Below are positions 47,801-57,184 of a stretch of DNA of 64,000 nucleotides, one piece after another. This DNA comes from Anagrus nilaparvatae (taxonomy: Eukaryota; Arthropoda; Insecta; Hymenoptera; Mymaridae). Under the pieces are notes generated by a model. It saw only the letters and a list, made by a program, of their open reading frames with translations. It had not been told where the DNA came from and ran no database searches. The stretch lies in assembly GCA_022575985.1 (NCBI GenBank), contig JAKSXM010000014.1:7936001-8000000 (forward strand), given 5' to 3'. A program made the translations under genes and the position numbers. Numbering within the stretch: the stretch's first letter is position 1; each line of letters starts with the position of its first letter.

Positions 47801-49325
47801 TCTTGGTCGGAAACTACCGTGATCAGGTTTCCAGGTCAATCAGGGTTGTGCGATACCATAATCTTCCAGACTTTAATGGACTCAGATGTTTCCAAGTTTT
47901 TAGATCACCAATATCTAGGTCGCAAACTAATTTTATAAGGTGTCTAGGTCTTACGGATTTTTTTGGTACTACAAAGTTTCAATTTTTAATGAACTTAAGT
48001 GTTTTGATCTTTTTGAGGTTTTGGATCACTTAGTTCTGGTACTTTTGGTTTTGAAGACTTTAGCGCTAATAAAATCAAAAATTCAAAGCGGAATGACATC
48101 TGATTTGGCTAAAACTTGCTATGGTCAGTCTTGGACCTGGGCTTGACGATTAATGACTACCCAACTCGTTTTTATTTTGTTCGGTTTAATCTATCGTGTA
48201 TCATTTATGTATTATAGTTATACATTAACTAAATGCATGCATTGAGGTTGTTTTTACGCACAAATTAATTATAAATTTGTTTATATAGAGAAAGAGTCAG
48301 AACCTGAAAATGATGATACATCTGATGCAGACTCTAAATCAGAAGCAGAAGAAGAAGTAGTTCGTGCGAAAAAAATTATAAACAAAAAAACTGTGGTTAA
48401 AAAACGAAAAACAAGTAATTTTGAATAATTTTTTTTATTAATAAAAATAATTTATAAATTTTTGTAAGCTAACCATTTGACATACTCATTGCCTTATCAA
48501 TATTTTTAAAATTTTCTTCATGTTTTTAAATTTAAAGTAATTTGCTTATTCACATTTGCAATTTCAAACATTTTTATGAAAATTATTCATTATAAAAAAT
48601 AATGTTTTTTTTTTTTTTTTTTTAAGTAGATCATATTAGAATATGTAAATAATTGTTTATTATTGATTTAAAATAAAATTTATAAGAGACTGTTAATATT
48701 ACATTTTAGCTACAAAAAAAAAGTTCACCAGGAAAAACTTTGTTTTGCATGCTTTGAAAGAAAGCTTTGAAGAGCCATACCCACACAAAGAAAAATTTGT
48801 TGAAAAAGACAACGAGGTTTGTTCAGACAAAAAATTCTGTCATTTGATTTTGGCTTTATGTCCCAACTAGCATATATTTTCATAAATTTTTTGATTGTTC
48901 CGTCCTAGGTTTATTTAGGCGAAGACGAGAAGATAGAACCGATAACGTATTTAAGTATGAGTTCATCGACGTTTGGCAATTTCGTAAGAGATCTAGCAAA
49001 ACTTATATTTGGCGAACAAACCCTATTAAACGGTTGTTTACAAGAAGAAAAAGTAGTAGTTCAGTTAGAAGGAATGCCTAAACGTAAAAATCTTGAAGAA
49101 AAAAAATTAAATAAAATAATAAGTATATATCTATAAACTATATTTAAACTAAGGATTTAGCCAAATTTTATATTATACAATTTTTTAGGAATCACCAACA
49201 ATTATCTAATTAAAAAAGATCCAAATATCAAAGAAAAGAAAAAAATGCAGCTCTTGAAAAACATTCGGGGAATAATCTCCTACCAAATTCGAGATTTAAT
49301 AAAAGAGAATTTCGATGAGTCATAG
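41860..49325 (+). CDS. BEN-domain protein, seven exons, 401 residues
   Basis: Exons: 41860-42142, 42804-42925, 45756-45972, 48289-48414, 48710-48816, 48909-49122 and 49189-49325. Every junction has GT and AG, and phases agree (1,0,1,1,0,1), totalling 1206 bases with a TAG stop. The start ATG sits 8 bases after a TTTTCAG, so a 5' untranslated exon probably lies upstream. The N-terminal exon has a WIPCPGNDEKPCPLNHDH stretch with spaced Cys and His. Residues 95-285 are charged and probably disordered, with acidic and Lys/Arg-rich runs. The last two exons (about 295-398) read SSSTFGNFVRDLAKLIFG, then LNGCLQEE and, near the end, MQLLKNIRGIISYQIRDL. This fits the BEN fold, a DNA- or protein-binding domain of chromatin factors. 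Domain assignment is from pattern, without a search. Confidence 0.8.
42420..42760. other. Unassigned GC-richer patch in BEN gene intron 1
   Basis: The patch includes GCGGGCCTTAAAGAGTCGTG and ACTGTAATTTC-free text up to GGCTTCCAGGACTACCCTCC. It is less AT-rich than the surrounding intron. On the minus strand about 28 codons (GSPGSQCIVSATEVIY...) are open but no family is recognised. It may be a decayed insertion. Confidence 0.3.
42969..43358. mobile_element. TIR MITE family 4, copy 1, in BEN gene intron 2
   Basis: GGGACCAAAGATCTCGTATT at the left and the inverse GGGCCAAAGGTCACGTGTTG at the right share about 130 bp of inverse similarity, including TTTTTGC and AACCAGGCGTTGATG-like words. TTTAA flanks both sides. 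It is non-coding, and a sister copy lies 240 bp downstream. Confidence 0.78.
43598..44039. mobile_element. TIR MITE family 4, copy 2, in BEN gene intron 2
   Basis: GGGCTAAAGGTCACATGTTG at the left and the inverse GGAGCCAAAGGAGTCGCGTA at the right match copy 1. The left arm also shares TCTATTGGTTTTAAGAAATC and GTGAAATTGCGTGATTATAA with it. Two copies within about 1.1 kb suggest local duplication or a preferred target. Confidence 0.75.
44489..44685. mobile_element. 197-bp MITE with AGGCACATTCTA ends
   Basis: The left arm AGGCACATTCTACAATCATC followed by CGGTAAACTCTTACGATCGT has an inverse at 44640-44685 with only a few changes over 46 bp. The interior is AT-rich. It lies in intron 2 of the BEN gene. 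Confidence 0.85.
46255..46460 (+). repeat. Dispersed repeat family 2, partial copy in BEN gene intron 3
   Basis: GTCCCGTTTAAGGGGGATAG, then TTTTGGGACTTAGAATTATA and GACTTAGAATAG follow the order of GGGACTTAGAATAAT words in the 62.05-62.50 kb copy. Confidence 0.5.
46520..48180. mobile_element. Foldback element with long inverted arms and central minisatellite, in BEN gene intron 3
   Basis: GAGTTGGGTAGTGCTTAATC at 46525 is faced by GATTAATGACTACCCAACTC ending near 48170. About 270 bp of arm matches inversely, including TTTAGCCA, AAAATCTTCAAAACCAAAA and GTGATTCATAACCTCAAAAAG. Inside each arm about 120-160-bp segments repeat (CATCTAAGTCCGTTAAAATTT, GATTTTGGTACTAAA). The centre (47180-47660) is a degenerate run of GCCATTTTGATAAGCCATTT words with about 20-22-bp period. 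Such structure is typical of foldback-type DNA elements. Confidence 0.78.
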
Positions 49326-49924
49326 TGATATTTATTTGATGATTTTTTTGTTTAAAAGATTACTCATATATTTTGTTTAAAATGTTGAGGTTTATTTACT
49401 TACGTTGATAATTATTATTCTATAAAGTTTTAATATTCTTATAAGTTATATATTTAGTTATTAAAATAAAAATCTGTGCTTATATCTTAAATCGATTATT
49501 AAAACATATCTTATAAAATAAAATGTTAATTCAAGAACTCTTTGACTATTATGTTTTCAACGTTATGAATTTACCTTATTATATATGTCTATTACTAAGG
49601 AAAATATAGTATTTTGTAGCTTGTAATTTTAAAAATTATTTCATTTTTCTGTTATTTCAATGTCTTTTCTCTTAAAATTTCGTTAAGATCATATTTTTAG
49701 CAAATATATTCATCAAATAAATTTTATGTGTTATGTTTGATTTAGCAAGTCAAAGCTGTTGTATTATAAAAAAAAATAATAAATACAGCTAACTTATTTT
49801 TTTCTCTTTTACAGAGAAAAATAATAATCAACATGGAAGTTAATTTACGTGCGATCTGGTTTATTCTTTATTTTTGTCGCCATTTCTTGTATTTAGTATT
49901 TTTTTAAAAAAATTTTCGGCAGTA
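49326..49924. other. 3' flank of the BEN gene, nothing recognised
   Basis: AT-rich; several AATAAA-like words (for example near 49466 and 49517) could be polyadenylation signals. An acceptor-like TTTTACAG precedes a 24-codon frame starting with ATG at 49833, too short to call. Confidence 0.4.
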
Positions 49925-50042
49925 AAATCACGTGATTGATCATATGAGAATATCGGTCAATTTCTCATGTGTTTAATCATATGATAAAGGACATGATAAT
50001 CATATGATTAATCATATGATTAATCATGTGAATATTTACGGC
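49925..50042. repeat. Palindromic ATGATTAATCA repeat, copy 2
   Basis: Inverse of the copy at 6434-6545, sharing GAATATCGGTCAATTTCTCA and TGAATATTTACGGCTGGG. It lies immediately upstream of a broken open frame and may have split it from its 5' part. Confidence 0.65.
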
Positions 50043-50043
50043 T

Positions 50044-51018
50044 GGGTTATATCAATAAACAAGATAAGCATGTTCAAGCCACAAAGATTCAGCATGCTCA
50101 CCCTGGAGAATATGAAATACCGTACAAAATGCGTCACCTCAGTGCATCAAAAAATTATATAAGTGCATCAAATGATAATGAAGTCATAAAAAAGGGGTTG
50201 ATGTTGCAATTTAAACGGAAGATAAAAATATCGTTGAGGTAAATAAAGGACCTCAATGTGATTTTGAAGATTTTTTGATAAAAATTGAAAATGCAGCAAA
50301 ACCATATACAAAAAGTGAGATTATTGTGTATCAAAAGCTTGGTGGAACTGAGAAGAAAAAATATATATTACCACAACTCGAAAAAGTCGGAAAAAAAAAT
50401 ATTACCGTAGGCATAGAGGCTCCTAATTATTATAAGGTAATTAAATCTGAAAGAAGCATAAACAACAGACCAAGAAAATTTAGCAATATCATACAAATAT
50501 ATAAAGGTGAAAAATTCCATAAATATTTAAATAGAAATGCAATCAATGCAGTAAATGAAGTTACATCTGATCCCGAAAAAGGATATTTTACGACGGGATA
50601 CTTACAATCGAATGAATTCAAACTTAAAATAGACGATATGGTTGATTTTAATGAAGAACTGAGAAGATTAAATATTGCAGAAGCACAACAAGAAGAGCTA
50701 AATAAGAGAATAAATGAAGAGAAAATTATAAAGGAATTTAATAATAACACAAAAATAATTCTCAACTCAAACGAAAAAATTATACTAGATAGTAAAAATG
50801 TAAAAATTCAAGATACAACAAGTGATAATAAAATAGTTGGATTAACTCCTAAAGTTTATAAAAATTTAAAAAAAAGATCAAGTGATGTAATAAATGAAAA
50901 ATCAAATACATTAATAAAAAAAGTTAAAGTGTTAAATGAAAATGAAAAACTACTATTTACTAATAAAGAAGACATTTTAAATAATAATAATGTACAAAAA
51001 TTAAAAAATCTTCTTTAA
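50044..51018 (+). pseudogene. Unrecognised Asn/Lys-rich coding sequence, 5'-truncated with a frameshift and stop
   Basis: The clean frame is 50275-51018 (247 residues from a Met). The same frame is open back to a TAA near 50210. Before that, another frame (50044-50195) reads YINKQDKHVQATKIQHAHPG and EYEIPYKMRHLSASKNY up to a run of four G, where a one-base shift would bring it into register (VDVAI-stop-TEDKNIVEVNKG). This looks like one coding region of about 320 residues damaged by an indel and a stop. The C-terminal half is charged, helical and rich in Asn, Lys and Glu (EELRRLNIAEAQQEELNKRI). I recognise no family. The start at 50275 is probably not native. Confidence 0.5.
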
Positions 51019-51586
51019 TGTAATCTTTATACATATTTTTTTTTATTTTTTCTATACTACATATAAAATCTAAACAAAAATAAAATAAAATAAATAATAA
51101 GATTTCTTTTGTAATTTAATGCCATTCCTGACCCTTCCTTATCTCAAACTCTTATGTCATTTACATTATAAAGAGTTTGGCGGGGGGTAGTTGTAGAGTA
51201 CAGGAATGGGTACCAAGCATGTATACTGTATAATACATAGTATAGTGTAACATTCACATATAGAACAAACATTCAAATTTGAAATTAGAGCGCGCGTAAT
51301 AAAATTATCGATCGAGTATAGATTTAATATAATAGTTCGGAGGTCGCCACCTTCCGACCTTATAAATTCAAATCTGCATTCGTTATATTTTTTAATAAAA
51401 TGCATTTGTGCATATATCGCGAGTATGCACCAATGCAAAAATACTCAATTAGATTAATATAAATAAATCATATGTAAATATTGTAAATAGATAAATTAGA
51501 TTTAAGTTAAAATTAGTTAATAAGAATTTTCTAGAATAAAATATAATTATGGTTATTTATATATCTAGAATATAATAAGGTATTTT
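51019..51586. other. AT-rich spacer, nothing recognised
   Basis: No gene or repeat recognised; a short GC-richer patch at 51170-51350 is unassigned. Confidence 0.4.
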
Positions 51587-51755
51587 AAACATGGATTTTT
51601 GATGAAAGGAGTGGGAAACAGAGGCGGAGTTCTGGATGGAGAAATGAAAAGATAGGTAGAGCTGCTGCGAAGCAGCAGCTTTAACTATGTTTTTATTTCT
51701 CCATTCAGAACCTTCGCCTCTCTTTGTCTCTCGTTTTATCAAAGACTCATATTTT
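51587..51755. repeat. Imperfect hairpin with about 75-bp arms
   Basis: The arms TTTGATGAAAGGAG, GAGGCGGAGTTCTGGATGGA, GAAATGAAAA and AGCTGCTGC face GCAGCAGCT, TTTTTATTTCTCCATTCAGA, ACCTTCGCCTC and CGTTTTATCAAA. The tip is GCTGCTGCGAAGCAGCAGC. It may be a small foldback element or a transcribed hairpin. Confidence 0.75.
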
Positions 51756-51787
51756 GAAAGACCATTTTATATTCGAGTTATATACAC

Positions 51788-52280
51788 AACTTTTTTTTAC
51801 AAGTTTAATTAAGGCTTTATCCTTCAAATAAAAATAAGTGTAAAAACACGTTTAAAAATGAGATGATTGAATGTAAATAATATTTCAAATATTTAGGAAG
51901 TACTAAAATTAAAAACACATAAAAATTAAACCTGTTACTGCATGTATTTTGAAAGAAATTATTTTATATTCTAAATGGGTCACGCACTTACGTAAGACGA
52001 TTCCCCTTAAACCAATCTCCCACCTAACGAATATTTTTTTAGGATGATTTGAAAGGCGTGTCTATATTAGAAAGAACTTTCACTATGATTTTTACTTTTT
52101 TTCACAGGTAGCACTTTTTTTAACAGCTAGCTGTTAAAAAAAGTGCCTCTAAAATGCCTGTTGGATTTATACTTTCAATTATTCTGTTTTTATACCCCCA
52201 CCATCTATCTGGTTTTTAAACGCGTTCTTTACACTTATTTTTTTTGATGAATAAAGCCAAGTTTAATTAAACGTGTAAAA
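51788..52280. mobile_element. TIR element with TTTTTTTACAAGTTTAATTAA ends
   Basis: At the left TTTTACAAGTTTAATTAA, GGCTTTATCCTTCA and AATAAGTGTAAA are matched inversely at the right by TTTTTACACGTTTAATTAAA, GGCTTTATTCATCA and AATAAGTGTAAA. The arms are about 65 bp. It contains the perfect palindrome at 52111-52146. It is non-coding. Confidence 0.75.
52111..52146. repeat. Perfect 36-bp palindrome
   Basis: GCACTTTTTTTAACAGCT at 52111-52128 is followed directly by its exact reverse complement at 52129-52146, with no loop. Confidence 0.95.
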
Positions 52281-52830
52281 AAAAGATTATTAAATAACAA
52301 AAAATATTAAAAATGAATTAAAGAGTTAAATTATGTACGAAATAAAAGTATTATATTATAAACAATTGTGATAGAACAATTAAGTTGCATTCTAATCAAA
52401 ATCAATAAATTTTTACATCTTAATCGTTCTAAGAAATCTTGAGAACTTTCTGGAAACAAAATTGTCATAGTGTGCGAAATCTGTGATCCACTATAAATAG
52501 CGGGACAGTTTTCGCAATAAGACAGACACATTTTGGCTTTCCTGAGGTTCGCTCATGTAAAGACCAAATATTAATAAAATACAGGTTAACTCAACCCAAT
52601 GTGTTTTATTTTGTCTTATTAATTAATTTATATCTTTCTTAAGTTCCACAGATTTATTTTTTATGCTACCCTTGATCGTTATTGTATAGCGTTTCAAGGG
52701 GTTTCAAGTGTATGCGCCCGCTAAAAAGCGCGGTGCAGCACTCATATTATTTATTAATTACGAAAATAAATCGTTGCATGCACCAGGACCAAACCTGGCG
52801 GTTTCAGTTTTCAATGATTTTGTTTATTAC
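52281..52830. other. Spacer, nothing recognised
   Basis: No gene or RNA gene recognised. A GC-richer patch at 52690-52810 (GCCCGCTAAAAAGCGCGGTGC, then CACCAGGACCAAACCTGG) is unassigned. Confidence 0.4.
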
Positions 52831-54161
52831 TAATTTTTTTACAGATTTTTTTATTATTTACTTTAATTATACATATTTTAAAGTATTATCTTTCTGTTAA
52901 AAGTAATTTTTCTTTTAATTTTCAACGTCCTAGAGCAGTTCAATTGTTAAATATTGGGTTTTTTAAAACTTCATGGACTTGGGATTTTTCTAGCAGATTC
53001 AAATGATGTTATAAATTGAACTAAAAGACGAAATCCCTTGTAATTTTTCCCGTACAATTCGAACTCACTATTTATTTTAACATTTTACAACGCTTTACAG
53101 GAGAAAAATTCATTTTTTTAGTTTTTTAGGGTACCAATTATGGGGGACCAATTTTTAAAAGTTTCGCAGTCTTCAAGAAAAAATATTCTGAATAGTATTT
53201 GCAAGAGTTAGTTATATATTTTTTCCTCGGGAATTCGATGAAACCACTAGTTTTTTCATCTGGGGTTTTCCTTAGCCATAAAATCTTATGTTTCTATTTT
53301 TGCTGGTTTTGTCTAGTCGTATATATTTTGCATTTGTAGTCCATTTGAGCCTAAAGGGTTTGAAATATTAAAAATTTTCTTTAATAGACAGGAAAAAACT
53401 GCTCAATGAAATACGAAATCGTTTAGTCTTATGATTAAAATTCACTGACTTATCAAATTTTTAAATTATTGAACTTTAAGTATCGTGAAATTGAGATTAT
53501 AGGAGAATTATTGCAAAATCATTAAGAATTATTGCAAAATCATTAATTAACTAAAAACAAAAAGTTTTAGTATTTTATCGAGTAGTTTCTCACTGACTAT
53601 TTATTTATTAAAGATAATTTTAAATATTTCAAACCCTTTAGGCTCAAATGGACTACTAATGCAAAATATATACGACTAGACAAAACCAGCAAAAATAGAA
53701 ACTTAAGATTTTATGGCTAAGGAAAACCCCAGATGAAAAAGCTAGTGGTTTCATCGAATTCCTGAGGAAAAAATATATAACTAACTCTTGCAAATACTAT
53801 TCAGAATATTTTTTCTTGAAGACTGCGAAACTTTTAAAAATTGGTCCCCCATAATTGGTACCCTAAAAATCTAAAAAAATGAATTTTTCTCCTGTAAAGC
53901 GTTGTAAAATGTTAAAATAAATAGTGAGTTCGAATTGTACGGGAAAAATTACAAGGGATTTCATCTTTTAGTTCAATTTATAACATCATTTGAATCTGCT
54001 AGAAAATTCCCAAGTCCATGAAGTTTTAAAAAACCCAATATTTAACAATTGAACTGCTCTAGGACGTTGAAAATTAAAAGAAAAATTACTTTTTACAGAA
54101 AGATAATACTTTAAAATATGTATAATTAAAGTAAATAATAAAAAAATCTGTAAAAAAATTA
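52831..54161. repeat. Long inverted repeat with almost identical 555-bp arms
   Basis: Left arm 52831-53385 and right arm 53607-54161 are reverse complements that differ at only a small number of positions by eye (for example GAAACTTAAGATTTTATGGC against GCCATAAAATCTTATGTTTC). Weaker inverse similarity reaches a further 30 bases inward. The spacer is about 220 bp with a tandem AGAATTATTGCAAAATCATT. The open frames at both ends are the same sequence read on opposite strands. No coding content. If transcribed it would form a long double-stranded RNA. Confidence 0.92.
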
Positions 54162-54239
54162 AGCGCAATCTTTTGGTGGAATTTCTCATATATTATATAT
54201 CTTAACTTTTATGTAAATACTCTGTAAGTAATTATGGTC

Positions 54240-54267
54240 TAAATAAATAAATAAATAAATAAATATT
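54240..54267. repeat. (AAAT)n microsatellite
   Basis: Six to seven perfect AAAT units lie just outside the 555-bp-arm repeat. Confidence 0.9.
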
Positions 54268-54434
54268 CAAATACGTGCAGAAGAATACTTTGAGATGAGA
54301 CGAGCTCAGATATAATTATAATTCAAAAAAACTTCAAATTGAGAATATTCTCAAAAAACAAGAAAATTTTAAACTTGGGCACGGGCATAAAAAGCACAAT
54401 TTCATGGATCCGAAAATTATTTACATAATTAGGC

Positions 54435-55493
54435 TAAAATACACGGCCAGGCTGCTTTGCTTGAATTGCTTGAAATTTCAAGCAATTCAAGCAAATTGCT
54501 TTAATTTTCAAGCAATCAATTAAAACAGATAAAAAATACTGTAGGAAAGCTTAAATTTTGTTCCCCTCCCTTTTTTTTAAGAGTTATTTGTTTTTATTAA
54601 ATTTTATAATTTAGTGATAAATTTAAAAAAACAAAATTAATATTATTTATTATGTGTCTAGCAAGGGGAGTTCAATGGAACACCAAATTACACCAAATGG
54701 TTATGGATGAGTTTATTATGTTGAAAAAACATGTTGACCACCCTTCGTTCATTCAATGGGCCTAGAAGTGCAGGACTCAATGTTACAAAATAGGGTTTTT
54801 TTGGTAATTTTCAATGAAACGCTAAGACTCAAGGAAATGAGACGAGTAAAGAAATTTTGAAAACTAGAAGCTTGTAGAAATTTTTCGAGACATATAAAAC
54901 CCTTTTTGTCAGAAATTACGAATTTGAGACCAATTTAAAAATTGGCCATTTTTAGCGAAAAATGGCCATTTGGTTAATTGGCTTCATTGATGAGAAAATT
55001 AGTGATACAAATTGCGGTTTACGGCGTTTGAAAGTTGACTTTACACCAAAAAAATGAGACCAACCAGAAGAGAAAGATACCAAAAAACCCTATTTCGTAA
55101 CATTGTGCCCTGCGTTTCTAGGCCCAGAAGACCTATTCGAATGAATGAAGGGTGGTCGACATGTTTTTTCAACATAATAAAATTTGGTGTTCCAAATGTA
55201 TTGAACTACCCTTGCTAGACACATAATAAATAATATTAATTTTTTTTTTTTTAATTTATCACTAAATTATAAAATTTAATAAAAACAAATAGCTTTTAAA
55301 AAAAAGGAAGGGGAAAAAAATTTAAGCTTTCCTACAGTCTATTTTATCTGTTTTAATTGATTGCTTGAATTTTCAAGCAGTTTGCTTGAATTTTCAAGCA
55401 GCTATACTTTTTGCTTGAATTTTCAAGCAAATGCTTGAAAATTCAAGTAAACTGCTTGAATATTCAAGCAAAGCAGCCTAGCCGTGTATTTTA
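54435..55493. mobile_element. Foldback element with TAAAATACACGGC ends and repeated palindromes
   Basis: The ends TAAAATACACGGCCAGGCTG and the inverse TAAAATACACGGCTAGGCTG bound about 380-bp inverted arms. Shared arm words include GTAGGAAAGCTTAAATTT, TTATTTATTATGTGTCTAGC, AACATGTTGACCACCCTTC and TACAAAATAGGGTTTTTTGG in inverse order. Each terminus is packed with the palindrome TTGCTTGAAAATTCAAGCAA or variants: three to four at the left, about six at the right. It is non-coding. Confidence 0.85.
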
Positions 55494-56837
55494 CTCTGGT
55501 TCTTATTAAGCGAATGGTAGTTTCTTTTTATAAGTTTAAATTATTTTTTGTTTAAATAATCATATATTATTTTTTTAATGCATTCAAACATGAGCCTTTT
55601 TTACTGTATTGTATGAACTTAAGTCTTCTTTTTTCAAAATCATATAAAAATCTTTTTGTTTTAAATTTATGAATAATTTACTTTGTATTTTTTATAGAAT
55701 TTTTTTCTGTTTTCCTTGTTCTTTAAACATGAAATCAATGAAAATTTGTAATTATTAAAAAATAAAGATATTTGTAGTTTCAAATTTTTGTCAAGAAATT
55801 GATTAGGATTCTTTTTTGATAATTTTATTGACAGTAAATATTATTAAACATTTTAATTTAAAATCTTTGCAATTCATAAGGGTTTTAACATTTTATTATT
55901 TAAGGAATTACTGCAACTATTTTGTCTTGATGTCTAAGTTTTAAAAATCAAAAATTTTTGCTAGAACTTTGTTGATATCGTTTACTAACTGCCTGAATAT
56001 TAAATTTTAAACATTTTTTTAATTTAAATATATACTACAGTCAAAATACGGGGGGGAGGAGGTTGTATTTTTACTGACGAACATGAGATTTGCTATACTA
56101 TATGTTTTTTGGGTCGCTGAACACGAAAATCGGGGTCATTTCGTATAGAAATGGGGGCTTCACCCCTAAATTTGCAAAAAACTACCCCAAAATGGGGTGT
56201 TTTTTACATAGTTGCACTTTAGGCGCTCAGATTTGCTCCATATGGGTTTTTTGGGTCGCTGATTAAGAGGACACCGGAGATTGATTTTATATGCTAAAAT
56301 AAGGCAATTTTCAACCGATCCAGTGGTCTTGTTTCTGGATGGATTTGGATGAAATATGGATAGAAATATTCGGAAACTAAAATAGTACCTCGGTACTAAG
56401 CATTTTTTCCAAAATTTCATTCTGATTTTCCTAAATTTTCTTTTTTTATGACGCGAAAACGTCGAAAATGCATATTTTTGGCATACAGAAAGTATACTTT
56501 TTATCGATTTTTTGAAATAAAACTCTTAGTACCGAGTTTAATTAAAGCCTGTTGATTACTTTTTCTCAAAGAAAAATAAAAATTATTGACTAATAAAATC
56601 GCTGGGTTGGATGAAAATGTCTCTTTTTTGCAGAATTTTCCGACATATTTTCGCTGTTTTATACCGCCCTCTATATACTGAACTACGGGAAAAACCCCGT
56701 AGATTTATAAACAAACTTCGAGTTATGATTATGGGGTTATGTTTTGGGTAAATATACGTTTTTGATATTAAAAAATATTTGTTTATTGATACTTCAGTTA
56801 AATTAAATTCAGGAAAATAACATTTATAGACTATAAA
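55494..56837. other. Spacer, nothing firmly recognised
   Basis: AT-rich to 56040. Then a less AT-rich block to about 56700 contains TTTTTTGGGTCGCTGA twice (56106 and 56248), about 142 bp apart, a possible degenerate tandem pair. No coding frame is convincing. Confidence 0.4.
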
Positions 56838-57008
56838 TTATAGTTCATAAACAGCTGGGTACGCGTGCCCTTCTTTCCATAAAGAATTTTTATATTCTGT
56901 CATCAGTGTGATTATATAATAAAAATTATCTTGGTTCTTGTATGTTGTGAAAGTTTGTTTTAACCAAGTCTCAATTTGTTTGTCCAAAGGAGTACCTAAT
57001 TTACTTGA
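56838..57008 (-). pseudogene. Short open fragment, possibly an exon relic
   Basis: Fifty-odd codons are open on the minus strand, with SSKLGTPLDKQIETWLKQTF at the start and SLWKEGHAYPAVYEL before the stop. The beginning resembles an N-terminal helix seen in phosphoglucomutase-2-like enzymes (LDxxIxxWLxxD), but the match is too short to assign. It lies just upstream of two other decayed genes. Confidence 0.25.
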
Positions 57009-57184
57009 TCAGGTAAGATTTGATTCAAAAACATAAATATTTATAAAATATTAATTTTCATTTTCACAGTAAAAATTTTAGTTAAAGAATCCATGAACTA
57101 TGGGTAGATATCAATATTCTGTCAACAAAATCTTTAATTTAGCATTAAAATAGTTGGAGACTAAACTTAAAAAAATTAATAAAT

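Noticed and set aside
53986..54189. 67-codon minus-strand frame, mirrored by 52682-52900
   Set aside because: Both are the same arm of the 555-bp inverted repeat; the sequence is low-complexity without motifs.
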